The position numbers and the translations under genes are program-made. Under the pieces are notes generated by a model. The model was not told the origin of the DNA. It ran no database searches and worked only from the letters and a program-made list of their open reading frames with translations. This document shows, piece after piece, positions 36,557 through 45,285 of a stretch of 64,000 bases of DNA (position 1 is its first letter; each line of letters begins with the position of its first letter). The stretch spans positions 124,001 through 188,000 of the forward strand of contig NZ_JAEUAN010000004.1 of assembly GCF_019511445.1 (NCBI RefSeq). The letters run 5' to 3'. This stretch comes from Aliirhizobium wenxiniae. GTDB lineage: Bacteria; Pseudomonadota; Alphaproteobacteria; Rhizobiales; Rhizobiaceae.

Positions 36557-37489
36557 ATGCCCGATTCTCATCCGCAAAATCCGATTAAAGGCATGGCGAT
36601 CATGGCGGCCTGCATGGTCGTGCTGCCGATGATGGATGCGATCGCCAAATACATGGCGACTTTTGAGACCATGTCGCCGGGCCAGGTTACCTTCTACCGG
36701 TTCTTCTTCCAGTTTCTGGCGCTGCTGCCGATCGCCTTTTTCGTTCCCGGCGCCATCCGTGGCGGCAAACGTCCCTGGATGAACCTGTTACGTGGCGCGC
36801 TGCATGCCGCGGCCAGCCTGATGTTTTTCATGGCGGTCAAATACATGCCGCTCGCAGACGTGTTCGCCATCTATTTCGTCGAGCCCTTCATGCTGACGAT
36901 GATGTCGGCACTGTTCCTCGGTGAAAAGGTCGGCTGGCGCAGGTGGCTCGCCATTGCCATCGGCTTCGGCGGCGCGATGATCGTCATCCAGCCAAGCTAC
37001 GAGATTTTCGGCTGGACGGCCCTGCTGCCGGTGCTCTGTGCCTTTCTCTATACGCTCTATCTGTTTCTCAACCGCGCGATCGGTGACGCTGATTCGCCGT
37101 TGACGATGCAGTTCGTCGCAGGCGTTGGCGGAACACTGTTCATGACCGCGGCGCTTTTCGTCGGCCATTTCGTCTACCCGGTGGAGTTCGAAGCCTCCCT
37201 GCCCTCATCCAGCCTCGGGCTGGTTCTGCTGATCATTCTCGGCAGCCTGTCCGGTTATGTTCACCTTCTGGTGGTCCGCGCCTTCCGCATGGCGCCGCTG
37301 TCACTGCTTGCACCGTTCCAGTATTTCGAAATCATCTCGGCAACCGTGCTCGGATATCTGCTGTTTGCCGACTTCCCGACGGCCTCCAAATGGCTCGGCA
37401 TCGCCATCATCGTCGCCTCCGGCCTGTTCATTATCTGGCGCGAACGTGTCAGGGTGAGACAGATTTCGGCCGAACCACCGCTTGGCTAG
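36557..37489 (+). CDS. DMT superfamily (EamA) transporter
   Basis: A 310-residue membrane protein with ten predicted helices in two EamA halves; the first half starts KGMAIMAACMVVLPMMDAIAKYM and the repeat boundary is near residue 150. Drug/metabolite exporters of this kind export or import amino acids, nucleobases or drugs; the substrate cannot be told. ATG 36557 chosen over a GTG nine bases upstream. It stands alone. Confidence 0.88.
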   Translation: MPDSHPQNPIKGMAIMAACMVVLPMMDAIAKYMATFETMSPGQVTFYRFFFQFLALLPIAFFVPGAIRGGKRPWMNLLRGALHAAASLMFFMAVKYMPLADVFAIYFVEPFMLTMMSALFLGEKVGWRRWLAIAIGFGGAMIVIQPSYEIFGWTALLPVLCAFLYTLYLFLNRAIGDADSPLTMQFVAGVGGTLFMTAALFVGHFVYPVEFEASLPSSSLGLVLLIILGSLSGYVHLLVVRAFRMAPLSLLAPFQYFEIISATVLGYLLFADFPTASKWLGIAIIVASGLFIIWRERVRVRQISAEPPLG

Positions 37490-37573
37490 CTTTCGTTAAC
37501 TGCCCTTGTTGTCGGCCTCTCAACTTCTCCGAATTAAGAGCAATATCAGTTTCATGATGAAACGGAGAAAGAG

Positions 37574-38284
37574 ATGAGCGGCATACGCTTTTCTTTTCCG
37601 GCATGTGTGATCGCCGGAAAGGGCCGCATCGACAGGCATGATCTGTTGATTCTGCGAAAATACGCCTTCACGAACGGAATCCGTGGTTACGACGACGCGC
37701 TCCTGCTTCTAGCCTTGAACGACATGTGTCCGGTTCATTGCGAGGAATGGCCGAGCTATTTCGTCGAGCAGTTGACGGCATTCATCGTGGATAACGCGCC
37801 TCCCCGAGGACGGCTGGATGCGGCAAAGTCCGCATGGCTGATCCGTGCGCTGGCGCTCGAAGGTCGGGTTGAAAATCCATTGCAGCTGGAAACCCTTCTG
37901 CATGCCATCGAGCGCGCCGAAACCTGTCCTGATATCCTGTCGGCCTTCGCGCTCGACCAGTTGCGCCACAGACTTCTTGCGCCGTCGAACACATCCTATG
38001 GCGCGACGGCACGCCGTCATGCCGGCATAACAGCCGATGACATGACCTATATCTGGCGGCTGTTGCGCTGCCGGATCGACGGCGGCCGTCTGTTCATTTC
38101 GGCGCTGGAAGCTTCCAGCCTCGCCATGATCGACGACGTGGTAAGGCATCGCGATAACCATCCGGGATGGCAGGAGGTCTTGGATCACGTGGCAAGTGAA
38201 GAACGCCATATTGACGGCCTTCGTTCTCATCCATGGCTGCGCAGCAGCGAACCCTCCGAAGCGTGGGATGAACGCGTCGCCTGA
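37574..38284 (+). CDS. Hypothetical protein
   Basis: A 236-residue soluble protein, mostly alpha-helical, with scattered Cys (CVIAG, MCPVHC, TCPD, LLRC). GRIDRHDLLILRKYAF resembles an EF-hand-like loop but lacks the acidic pattern. GGAGAAAGAG lies before the ATG. I do not recognise a family. Followed by the acetyltransferase gene after 57 bases, same strand. Confidence 0.68.
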   Translation: MSGIRFSFPACVIAGKGRIDRHDLLILRKYAFTNGIRGYDDALLLLALNDMCPVHCEEWPSYFVEQLTAFIVDNAPPRGRLDAAKSAWLIRALALEGRVENPLQLETLLHAIERAETCPDILSAFALDQLRHRLLAPSNTSYGATARRHAGITADDMTYIWRLLRCRIDGGRLFISALEASSLAMIDDVVRHRDNHPGWQEVLDHVASEERHIDGLRSHPWLRSSEPSEAWDERVA

Positions 38285-38341
38285 CGGCGATTTTTCATTG
38301 GCAACGGTTGACATGCGCCGGGCAAAACAGTCCAAGAGCGC

Positions 38342-38959
38342 ATGCAAACGTCCAATCCCACGCTCCCCTTCGGCTACTCTCCCGTTCCTGCGGGAAAGCT
38401 CGCCAACATGGTCACCTGCCTCGAAATGTTCGAGCGCCCGGCTGCCCGGCCCCTGCCGCCGGAAACCGGCCTGCGGGTCGAACGCTGGGAAGCTCCTTCG
38501 GTCGCCGACTATCGCGATCTCTATCGTCGTGTCGGCGAGGATTGGCTGTGGGTATCGCGCATCGTGATGCCGGATGCGGAACTGCAGGCGATCATCACCG
38601 ATCCACTGATCGAGATATATGTGCTGACCGACGGAAAGCGCCGGCTGGGGCTCCTGGAACTCGACTTCCGCGAAGAGGGCGAATGCGAGATCGCCTTTTT
38701 CGGCGTTGTGCCGGAAGCGATCGGCAATGGCGCGGGCCGCATTCTGATGAATGCAGCGATCGAGACGGCCTGGTCGCGGCCGATCAGGCGCTTCTGGGTC
38801 CATACCTGCAATTTCGACCATCCGGCGGCGCTCGCCTTCTATCAGCGCTCCGGCTTCACACCTTATGCCTTCATGGTCGAGATTTGCGACGACCCGCGGC
38901 TCGATGGCCGCATGGCGCGCAATCTCGCCCCTCACGTGCCGATCATCGAACCGCGCTGA
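38342..38959 (+). CDS. GNAT family N-acetyltransferase
   Basis: A 205-residue acetyl-CoA-dependent transferase. After a long N-terminal part, the core motif A is in VPEAIGNGAGRILMNAAIETA (about 125-145), with the preceding LGLLELDFREEGECEIAFF strands and the CNFDHPAALAFYQRSGF motif B (158-174). The acceptor amine is unknown. It lies 140 bases before frmA. Confidence 0.88.
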   Translation: MQTSNPTLPFGYSPVPAGKLANMVTCLEMFERPAARPLPPETGLRVERWEAPSVADYRDLYRRVGEDWLWVSRIVMPDAELQAIITDPLIEIYVLTDGKRRLGLLELDFREEGECEIAFFGVVPEAIGNGAGRILMNAAIETAWSRPIRRFWVHTCNFDHPAALAFYQRSGFTPYAFMVEICDDPRLDGRMARNLAPHVPIIEPR

Positions 38960-39102
38960 TCAAAGCGTGATCGGCACCTGTCGTTTTTGCGGCAAGCCAC
39001 GTCAGGTTTCGGCTTGAGCCGCATCGTTCCAGCGTGCAAAAGTCCGCGCAGATTCTAATTCAGTAACAACAATTTCAGATTTCAAACAAAGGGAGTGACA
39101 CG

Positions 39103-40230
39103 ATGGATGTCCGCGCCGCTGTTGCCGTTCAGGCAGGTAAACCGCTGGAAGTGATGACGGTCCAGCTCGACGGGCCGAAGGCCGGCGAAGTGCTGGTCGA
39201 GATCAAGGCCACCGGCATTTGCCACACCGACGATTTCACCCTCTCGGGCGCAGACCCGGAAGGCCTGTTTCCGGCCATTCTCGGCCATGAAGGCGCTGGC
39301 ATCGTCGTCGATGTCGGCCCCGGCGTCACCTCGCTGAAGAAGGGCGATCACGTCATTCCGCTCTACACGCCGGAATGCCGCGAGTGCTATTCCTGCACGT
39401 CGCGCAAGACCAATCTCTGCACCTCGATCCGCTCTACCCAGGGCCAGGGCGTCATGCCGGACGGCACCTCGCGCTTCTCGATCGGCAAGGACAAGATCCA
39501 CCACTATATGGGCTGCTCGACCTTCGCGAACTTCACCGTCCTGCCGGAAATCGCGCTTGCAAAAATCAATCCCGACGCGCCCTTCGACAAGGTCTGCTAT
39601 ATCGGTTGCGGCGTGACGACCGGCATCGGTGCCGTCATCAACACGGCCAAGGTCGAGATTGGCTCGACCGCGATCGTCTTTGGCCTCGGTGGTATCGGCC
39701 TCAACGTGCTTCAGGGCCTGCGTCTTGCCGGCGCCGACATGATCATCGGCGTCGACATCAACCCGGACCGCAAGGAATGGGGCGAAAAGTTCGGCATGAC
39801 CCATTTCGTCAACCCGAAGGAAGTCGGCGAGGATATCGTTCCTTATCTGGTCAACATGACCAAGCGTCATGGCGACCTGATCGGCGGCGCCGACTACACA
39901 TTCGACTGCACCGGCAATACCAAGGTCATGCGCCAGGCGCTGGAATGCTCGCATCGCGGCTGGGGCAAGTCCGTCATCATCGGCGTTGCAGGTGCCGGCC
40001 AGGAAATCTCGACGCGTCCGTTCCAGCTGGTCACCGGCCGCAACTGGATGGGCACGGCATTCGGCGGCGCACGCGGCCGCACCGACGTGCCGAAGATCGT
40101 CGACTGGTACATGGAAGGCAAGATCCAGATCGATCCGATGATCACCCACACCATGCCCCTCGAAGACATCAACAAGGGCTTCGACCTGATGCACAAGGGT
40201 GAATCGATCCGTGGCGTGGTGGTCTATTGA
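39103..40230 (+). CDS. frmA: S-(hydroxymethyl)glutathione dehydrogenase (class III alcohol dehydrogenase)
   Basis: A 375-residue zinc-dependent, NAD-linked dehydrogenase oxidising the formaldehyde-glutathione adduct. Catalytic Zn ligands are in GICHTDDF, GHEGAG and the later GCGV segment; the structural Zn is held by four Cys in ECRECYSCTSRKTNLC. VFGLGGIGLNVLQG is the Rossmann motif. Also known as adhC or flhA. GGGAG precedes the ATG. The next enzyme of the pathway, fghA, is 2.6 kb downstream, and the ElaA-like gene overlaps its stop. Confidence 0.97.
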   Translation: MDVRAAVAVQAGKPLEVMTVQLDGPKAGEVLVEIKATGICHTDDFTLSGADPEGLFPAILGHEGAGIVVDVGPGVTSLKKGDHVIPLYTPECRECYSCTSRKTNLCTSIRSTQGQGVMPDGTSRFSIGKDKIHHYMGCSTFANFTVLPEIALAKINPDAPFDKVCYIGCGVTTGIGAVINTAKVEIGSTAIVFGLGGIGLNVLQGLRLAGADMIIGVDINPDRKEWGEKFGMTHFVNPKEVGEDIVPYLVNMTKRHGDLIGGADYTFDCTGNTKVMRQALECSHRGWGKSVIIGVAGAGQEISTRPFQLVTGRNWMGTAFGGARGRTDVPKIVDWYMEGKIQIDPMITHTMPLEDINKGFDLMHKGESIRGVVVY

Positions 40231-40691
40231 CCGCCCTGCCCTCATACACGGTTGATGTGCGGAGGCTCGACGAGTTCTCCGCACTCGATCTTTACGCCAT
40301 GCTAAAAATGCGCGTCGACGTCTTCGTCGTCGAGCAGACATGCCCCTATCCCGAGCTTGACGGCAACGATCCTGACTGTCTGCATCTGCGGCTGATCGAT
40401 GGCGAGGACCTGCTCGCCTGCGCCCGTCTCTGGCGTCCGACGCAGGACCACCTGCCCCGCATCGGCCGCGTGGCTGTATCGCCGAACCATCGTGGCAAGC
40501 GTCTCGGCGACGCACTGATGCGCGAGGCGATAACCGAATGCGAAAAGGCCTATCCCGGCGAGGCGATCGAGATTTCCGCCCAGGCGCATCTGCAGAAATT
40601 CTACCGCTCGTTCGGCTTTGAACGGACGTCGGAAGAATATCTGGAAGATGGGATTCCACATGTGGATATGGTCAGGCCGTCAGCGCAGTGA
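40227..40691 (+). CDS. ElaA-like GNAT acetyltransferase
   Basis: A 154-residue ElaA-type acetyltransferase. LYAMLKMRVDVFVVEQTCPYPELDGND (about 22-48) is the family signature and GRVAVSPNHRGKRLGDALM holds the acetyl-CoA loop. It begins with TTG in a TTGA overlap with the frmA stop, implying translational coupling. Substrate is unknown; the coupling to frmA may be only an operon effect. Confidence 0.88.
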   Translation: MTALPSYTVDVRRLDEFSALDLYAMLKMRVDVFVVEQTCPYPELDGNDPDCLHLRLIDGEDLLACARLWRPTQDHLPRIGRVAVSPNHRGKRLGDALMREAITECEKAYPGEAIEISAQAHLQKFYRSFGFERTSEEYLEDGIPHVDMVRPSAQ

Positions 40692-40721
40692 TAGGTTAAG
40701 TCGACCCTCGTGTCAGGCCCT

Positions 40722-40751
40722 TTGACATACTGAGGTCTGGCGCGGTAATCT
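40722..40751 (+). promoter_or_regulatory. Sigma-70-like promoter for parDE
   Basis: TTGACA (40722-40727) and TAATCT (40746-40751) with an 18-base spacer, about 10 bases before the parD start site. A ParD-autoregulated operator is expected to overlap it. Confidence 0.6.
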
Positions 40752-40760
40752 GGAGGTTAG

Positions 40761-41015
40761 ATGTCGCGCAACCAGGCTATTTCGCTGGATGACAAGCAGC
40801 AGCAACTCGTTGACCGTCTGGTTGAGACAGGTCGGTACGACGGCGCAAGTGATGTCGTGGCAATGGGCTTGAAGCTCGTGGAAGAGCGCGAACGCAATGC
40901 CCAGGCATTCACACAGGATCTGGAGGCCGAAGTCGAAATCGGCCTCTCAAGCGGCCCTGCGATTGCGATGGAGAGCGCTGAAGAACTGATCTCAGAATTT
41001 CGGAAGAATCGATAG
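40761..41015 (+). CDS. parD: ParD-type antitoxin
   Basis: An 84-residue type II antitoxin. The N-terminal ribbon-helix-helix (ISLDDKQQQLVDRLVETGRYDGASDVVAMGLKLV) binds its own promoter and the C-terminal tail wraps ParE. TGGAGG precedes the ATG. The toxin gene begins 4 bases after its stop, so they are cotranscribed and balanced by translation. Confidence 0.93.
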   Translation: MSRNQAISLDDKQQQLVDRLVETGRYDGASDVVAMGLKLVEERERNAQAFTQDLEAEVEIGLSSGPAIAMESAEELISEFRKNR

Positions 41016-41019
41016 ATCG

Positions 41020-41319
41020 ATGGCCACTCTTCTTCGGCGCCCGCAATTCGTCGAGGATCTGAGAGAGGTTTGGCGCTTCATTGCCAGGGATGACGAAACA
41101 CAAGCCGATAAATTCGTATTCGAACTCGAAAAACGATACAGAATGCTGGCGGAAAATCCTGCGCTCGGCACGGCCCGCTTTCCGAAATATCCGGCGATGC
41201 GGATATTCCCCTATCGCAGCTACCTGATCATCTACACGCCTCTGCAGGATCAGGCCGGAATAGAGCTGATCCGACTACTCCATTCTGCAAGAGACTATCA
41301 TCGCTATTTCGACGACTGA
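41020..41319 (+). CDS. parE: ParE-family toxin
   Basis: A 99-residue RelE/ParE-fold toxin, probably acting on DNA gyrase as known for ParE. Visible features are QFVEDLREVWRFIARD, the helix-turn ENPALGTARFPKYP and the C-terminal PYRSYLIIYTPLQDQ-strand. The antitoxin is immediately upstream. Unrelated to the topoisomerase parE at 2 kb despite the shared symbol. Full length, so presumably active. Confidence 0.93.
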   Translation: MATLLRRPQFVEDLREVWRFIARDDETQADKFVFELEKRYRMLAENPALGTARFPKYPAMRIFPYRSYLIIYTPLQDQAGIELIRLLHSARDYHRYFDD

Positions 41320-41404
41320 AGCGTATCCATAGCCAACCGCCCCGCTTGCTTTTCCTATGCCCCGATCTATCATCCCATCCGGGAAGTAGAGAGAGGAAGC
41401 CACC

Positions 41405-41593
41405 ATGTACAAATTCGAAGTCTACAAGGATAAGGCAGGCGAGTTCCGTTTCCGGTTCAAGGCCTCCAATGGCCAAAGCATGTTTTCCTCCGAAGGTTAC
41501 GCGGCCAAGGCCTCAGCCATAGCGGCCATCGAATCCATCAAGAAGAACGCACCCGGCGCAACTGTCGACGACCAGACGACAGCCGTGGCATGA
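41405..41593 (+). CDS. DUF1508 (YegP-like) protein
   Basis: A 62-residue protein of one YegP module: KFEVYKDKAGEFRFRFKASNGQ and the GYAAKASAIAAIESIKKNAP helix. Members are small and of unknown function, often linked to stress. AGAGAGGAAG precedes the ATG. Monocistronic, 86 bases behind parDE. Confidence 0.88.
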   Translation: MYKFEVYKDKAGEFRFRFKASNGQSMFSSEGYAAKASAIAAIESIKKNAPGATVDDQTTAVA

Positions 41594-41643
41594 TCTGCTA
41601 AGTCGCTTCCTTGTTAAATCTGTCTACGAGGAAGCGAACAGTC

Positions 41644-42090
41644 TTGATCTATGTCGATGCCGATGCCTGCCCGGTGAAGCCGGAAATATTGAAGGTTGCG
41701 GAACGCCACGGCCTTGAAGTGACATTTGTCGCCAATTCCGGCCTGCGCCCTTCCCGCGATCCGATGGTGAAGAACGTGATTGTCTCGGGCGCCTTCGACG
41801 CAGCGGATGACTGGATCGCTGAGCGAGCGACCTCGGGCGACATCGTCGTGACCGCCGACGTGCCGCTTGCCGGACGTTGCGTGGCGGCAGGTGCTTTCGT
41901 CACCGGCCCGACCGGCCGCCTGTTCGACAAGACCAATATCGGCATGGCAACCGCGATGCGTGATCTCGGCGCCCACTTGCGTGAGACAGGCGAGAGCAAG
42001 GGTTATAACGCAGCCTTCTCGCCGAGGGATCGCTCGGCGTTTCTGGAAACCCTCGACCGGCTCTGCCGCAGGGCAAAATCGGCCGGCTGA
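41644..42090 (+). CDS. DUF188 family protein (YaiI/YqxD)
   Basis: A 148-residue protein of the YaiI/YqxD family, related to PIN-like nucleases. IYVDADACPVK (3-13) and the later VVTADVPLA, GRLFDKTNIG and the RDRSAF motif are conserved. GAGGAAG lies 9 bases before a TTG, taken as start because family members begin at the strand IYVDADACP; a TTG at 41611 is poorer. Biochemical function not established. Confidence 0.87.
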   Translation: MIYVDADACPVKPEILKVAERHGLEVTFVANSGLRPSRDPMVKNVIVSGAFDAADDWIAERATSGDIVVTADVPLAGRCVAAGAFVTGPTGRLFDKTNIGMATAMRDLGAHLRETGESKGYNAAFSPRDRSAFLETLDRLCRRAKSAG

Positions 42091-42111
42091 GCATATTGGT
42101 GAACATCGCAG

Positions 42112-42783
42112 ATGGCGAAGACGAGTGGCGGCAACAGAAAACGGCATTGGGGTCACCACCGCCATGGGCCGTTTTTCGCGGCCGCAATCGCCGCCCTTGT
42201 CGCCCTGCCCGTCCTGATCGTTGTGTTACCGGAAATCTCGGCAGCCCTGACCGCGATAATCTTTTTCGTCATCTATCTAGTCTTGATCGGCCTGCGCATT
42301 CGTCATCTCGATGCCGACCGGCTGCAGGCGAGCGGCCAGAATACCGATGAGCCGGCTCCCATTATCCTTGCCGTCACCCTCCTCGCAGCCATCGCGGCAC
42401 TCATCACCCTGTTCGAAGCGTTGAACCAGAAGCAACCCTCTGGCCTGCTGGACGTGACCGTGGGTTTTGCCGCCGTCATTCTCGGTTGGTTTTCCATCCA
42501 CACGATGTTTTCCCTGCATTACGCCCATCTCTACTGGCGGCCCGGCGACAAGGATGACGGTAAGTCGGTCGGCGGGCTGGATTTCCCGCAGACGGAGCGA
42601 CCCGGAGCCTTTGATTTTCTCTATTTCGGTTACGTCATCGGCATGACCGCCCAGACTTCGGATGTCGCGATCACCGCCACCGACATGCGCAAAATCAATC
42701 TCCTGCATGCGGTCGTGTCTTTCTTTTTCAATACGATACTGGTAGCCGCAGCGGTCAATGCCGTCGTCTCGCTGGCGACCTGA
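42112..42783 (+). CDS. DUF1345 membrane protein
   Basis: A 223-residue protein with five or so membrane helices, in the DUF1345 family: HRHGPFFAAAIAA at the start and LYFGYVIGMTAQTSDVAIT near 177. The function of the family is unknown. Twenty-one bases lie after the DUF188 stop, and fghA follows after 36 bases, so the three may share a transcript. Confidence 0.85.
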   Translation: MAKTSGGNRKRHWGHHRHGPFFAAAIAALVALPVLIVVLPEISAALTAIIFFVIYLVLIGLRIRHLDADRLQASGQNTDEPAPIILAVTLLAAIAALITLFEALNQKQPSGLLDVTVGFAAVILGWFSIHTMFSLHYAHLYWRPGDKDDGKSVGGLDFPQTERPGAFDFLYFGYVIGMTAQTSDVAITATDMRKINLLHAVVSFFFNTILVAAAVNAVVSLAT

Positions 42784-42819
42784 AGACGCAAGAACCAAAA
42801 GCCCGAAAGGACTATCTCC

Positions 42820-43656
42820 ATGAAGATCATTTCCCAGAACACCGCCTTCGGTGGCATGCAGGGCGTCTTCACCCACGAGTCGGACGCCTGCAAATGCGAG
42901 ATGACCTTTGCGGTCTTCGTGCCGCCGCAGGCAATTGCCGAACCGCGTCCGGTGCTCTGGTATCTTTCTGGCCTGACCTGCACCCATGCCAACGTCATGG
43001 AAAAGGGCGAGTATCGCCGCCTTGCAGCCGAGCTTGGCCTGATCATCGTCTGCCCGGATGTCAGCCCGCGCGGCAATGACGTGCCCGACGAACTGACCAA
43101 CTGGCAGATGGGCAAGGGCGCAGGCTTCTATCTCGACGCCACCGAAAAGCCCTGGGCCGAAAACTACCAGATGTATACCTACATCACGCAGGAACTGCCG
43201 AAGCTCATCAGCGAGCAGTTCCGCGTCGATATGGAAAGGCAAGGCATTTTCGGCCATTCGATGGGCGGCCATGGCGCCATGACCATCGCTCTGAAGAATC
43301 CGGACCGCTTCAAAAGCTGCTCGGCCTTCGCGCCGATCGTCGAGCCGTCGACCGCCGACTGGTCGGCACCGGCTTATGAAAAGTATCTCGGGACGGACAA
43401 GGCTCTATGGCGCCAATATGATGCCTGCGCGCTGGTAGCCGATGGCGCACGCTTCCCCGATTTCCTGATCGACCAGGGCAAGGCCGACGGCTTTCTCGAA
43501 AATGGCCTGCGCCCGTGGCTGTTCGAAGATGCCGTGAAGGATACTGATATTGGCCTGACGCTCAGGATGCACGAGCGTTACGACCATTCCTATTATTTCA
43601 TCTCCACCTTCATGGACGATCACCTGCGCTGGCATGCCGAGCGGCTCATAAAATAA
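42820..43656 (+). CDS. fghA: S-formylglutathione hydrolase
   Basis: A 278-residue esterase that splits S-formylglutathione to formate and glutathione, the step after FrmA. Catalytic Ser147 lies in GHSMGGHG; the DQGKAD segment holds the Asp and RYDHSYYF the His. WYLSGLTCTHANV (48-60) is the family oxyanion region. Length is normal. In other genomes it is beside frmA; here 2.6 kb of other genes separate them. Confidence 0.96.
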   Translation: MKIISQNTAFGGMQGVFTHESDACKCEMTFAVFVPPQAIAEPRPVLWYLSGLTCTHANVMEKGEYRRLAAELGLIIVCPDVSPRGNDVPDELTNWQMGKGAGFYLDATEKPWAENYQMYTYITQELPKLISEQFRVDMERQGIFGHSMGGHGAMTIALKNPDRFKSCSAFAPIVEPSTADWSAPAYEKYLGTDKALWRQYDACALVADGARFPDFLIDQGKADGFLENGLRPWLFEDAVKDTDIGLTLRMHERYDHSYYFISTFMDDHLRWHAERLIK

Positions 43657-43660
43657 AGAT

Positions 43661-43720
43661 TGCAAAACACAAAAACACCCTCATACGATGCAGTGCGTTA
43701 TGAGAACGGGGTGTTTTGCA
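43661..43720. repeat. Nested inverted repeat covering the start of the next gene
   Basis: Perfect 10-base outer arms TGCAAAACAC (43661-43670) and GTGTTTTGCA (43711-43720), with inner arms CTCATA/TATGAG (43680-43685 and 43700-43705) and a competing AACACCC/GGGTGTT pairing. The right arm carries the ribosome site GGGGTG and the first base of the ATG at 43720. It could end fghA transcription, hide the start, or bind a regulator. Confidence 0.7.
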
Positions 43721-44727
43721 TGTCAAAAAAGCATCTGATCATCGTTCATGGACGGGCCGTAAAACCCGCAGAGCAGGTCATACGGGATCTGTCGATCAAA
43801 GCCATCAAGAGCGGATTCGGTCGTGCCAAGCGGCCGGATGCGTTCGCAGCATTCGATGAGATAAAAGTCTCGCTCGGCTATTATGGCGACATTAGCAACG
43901 ATATCCTCGCCAAGAGTAGCAAAACTGAAAAGAGCAAATTGACGGCGAGCGATCCTGCTCATGGCGGGGCACCCTGCTTCGCGGCCGCGGAGTTACACGC
44001 CGCTTTCGGCTTAACCGATGCGCGCTCGAAAATTTTCGATAAGGCGGCCTATAAAAAGGTGCTGAACGAGGCCCGTGACGCCCGCTACATCGATGAACTC
44101 GCCGACACGTTTTCCCTTTTCGGCGCGTTGCTCACCGGCGGCCTGTTCAACAAGCTTGCGATAAACGTCACCACGAAAGATCTTGGCGCATATCTGACCT
44201 CGCACAGTATCGGTTCGTCGATACGCAGTCGATTGAGCGTGACGCTGGAAAAGGCGCTGGCCGCCAAGGAGGACGTCTGCCTGCTCACACACAGCATGGG
44301 CTGCATGGTCGCCTATGACGTTTTGTGGAAATTCGCTCACCAGAGTGAGTACGAACAGTTCCGCAAGAAACAAGACCCGGTCTCGTTATGGCTGACGATC
44401 GGCAATCCGCTGGCTGAACCGGGGGTCAGACAAAACCTCCTCGATGGACGCTACCCCGAGGAAGATCGGTACCCGAGCGGCCAGGTCCGGAACTGGGCGA
44501 ATTTTTATGCCGTGGATGACTTCATTTCCCACCGGGAAAACATGGGACCCACCTATCGCGCCATGCAGGACAAGCAAGGTTTTCCCAAGATCACCGACAC
44601 CGAAATCTATAACTGCTGGATATACGACGATATCCATGACGGCACGACAACATCCAACCCGCACGACCTTTATGGCTACCTGATGAACCAGAAGGTTGCC
44701 ACACGACTTGCCGACTGGCTGTTATGA
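43720..44727 (+). CDS. Orphan alpha/beta hydrolase-like protein
   Basis: A 335-residue protein with serine-hydrolase marks: VHGRAVKP near 9 and Ser192 in THSMGCM, a GxSxG-like elbow. There is no signal sequence. It has longer Lys-rich stretches than its neighbours (KSSKTEKSKL) and more AT-rich codons at the start, hinting at acquisition. It is isolated between an inverted repeat and a strong terminator. Acid and His of a triad are not certain; substrate and family are unknown. Confidence 0.72.
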   Translation: MSKKHLIIVHGRAVKPAEQVIRDLSIKAIKSGFGRAKRPDAFAAFDEIKVSLGYYGDISNDILAKSSKTEKSKLTASDPAHGGAPCFAAAELHAAFGLTDARSKIFDKAAYKKVLNEARDARYIDELADTFSLFGALLTGGLFNKLAINVTTKDLGAYLTSHSIGSSIRSRLSVTLEKALAAKEDVCLLTHSMGCMVAYDVLWKFAHQSEYEQFRKKQDPVSLWLTIGNPLAEPGVRQNLLDGRYPEEDRYPSGQVRNWANFYAVDDFISHRENMGPTYRAMQDKQGFPKITDTEIYNCWIYDDIHDGTTTSNPHDLYGYLMNQKVATRLADWLL

Positions 44728-44749
44728 GCCCGTCACCCCGGTGATATAC

Positions 44750-44784
44750 CGCCCGCACGGAGCCATCCGGTGCGGGCGTTTTTG
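44750..44784 (+). terminator. Rho-independent terminator
   Basis: CGCCCGCAC-GGA stem with a one-base bulge, loop GCCA, then TTTTTG on the plus strand; 22 bases after the hydrolase stop. Its tail reaches the end of the converging DoxX gene. Confidence 0.85.
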
Positions 44785-44785
44785 T

Positions 44786-45172
44786 TTATCGCTTATCCAC
44801 GGACCATGCACCCGCGCCTGCAAAGAACAGGTAGAGGAAGATGAAGCAGAACAGGATTGCGGCTTCGCCGCCGTTCGGTGCCGGCCAGAAACCTCTGGAT
44901 GCATGCGCCATGAAATAGGCTACCGCCATCTGGCCGGATAGAATGAAAGCCACCGGGCGCGTGAGGAAACCGATGGTGATCAGGATGCCGCCAATAAATT
45001 CGAGAAGCGCGGCAAACAGTATCAGTGTGGAAAGCGGCCCACCATCGCCCTGCGGCACCGGAAATGAAAAGAGCTTCATGGTCCCGTGTTCGATGAACAG
45101 AAGACCGGTCATGATTCTTAAGGCAGCGAGACCTTGTTCCCTATAGACTGCCAGACGATCGAAAAGTGCCAT
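44786..45172 (-). CDS. DoxX family membrane protein
   Basis: A 128-residue protein with four membrane helices in the DoxX pattern (ALRIMTGLLFIEHGTMKLF, LFAALLEFIGGILITIGFLTRPVA, AVAYFMAHA, FCFIFLYLFFAGAGAWSVD). DoxX-like proteins are linked to oxidative stress or quinone chemistry, not proved. GGGGAGA lies before the chosen ATG; the frame extends to 45202. It ends in the shared intergenic terminator. Confidence 0.88.
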   Translation of the reverse strand: MALFDRLAVYREQGLAALRIMTGLLFIEHGTMKLFSFPVPQGDGGPLSTLILFAALLEFIGGILITIGFLTRPVAFILSGQMAVAYFMAHASRGFWPAPNGGEAAILFCFIFLYLFFAGAGAWSVDKR

Positions 45173-45285
45173 CGGATATCTCCCCGGATGAATAAGCGGC
45201 ACAGCGTTAGTTCCCGGCCATTTTTGCCAGAAATCAACTTTCCGACACCATCCTTAGAAGTTGTAAATCCGATTTAAGCAAGCCT

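Noticed and set aside
37709..38935. Minus-strand frame of 408 codons
   Set aside because: It covers two plus-strand genes including a clear acetyltransferase; composition is that of a shadow.
39082..40659. Minus-strand frame of 525 codons opposite frmA
   Set aside because: Mirror of frmA and the ElaA-like gene; no motifs.
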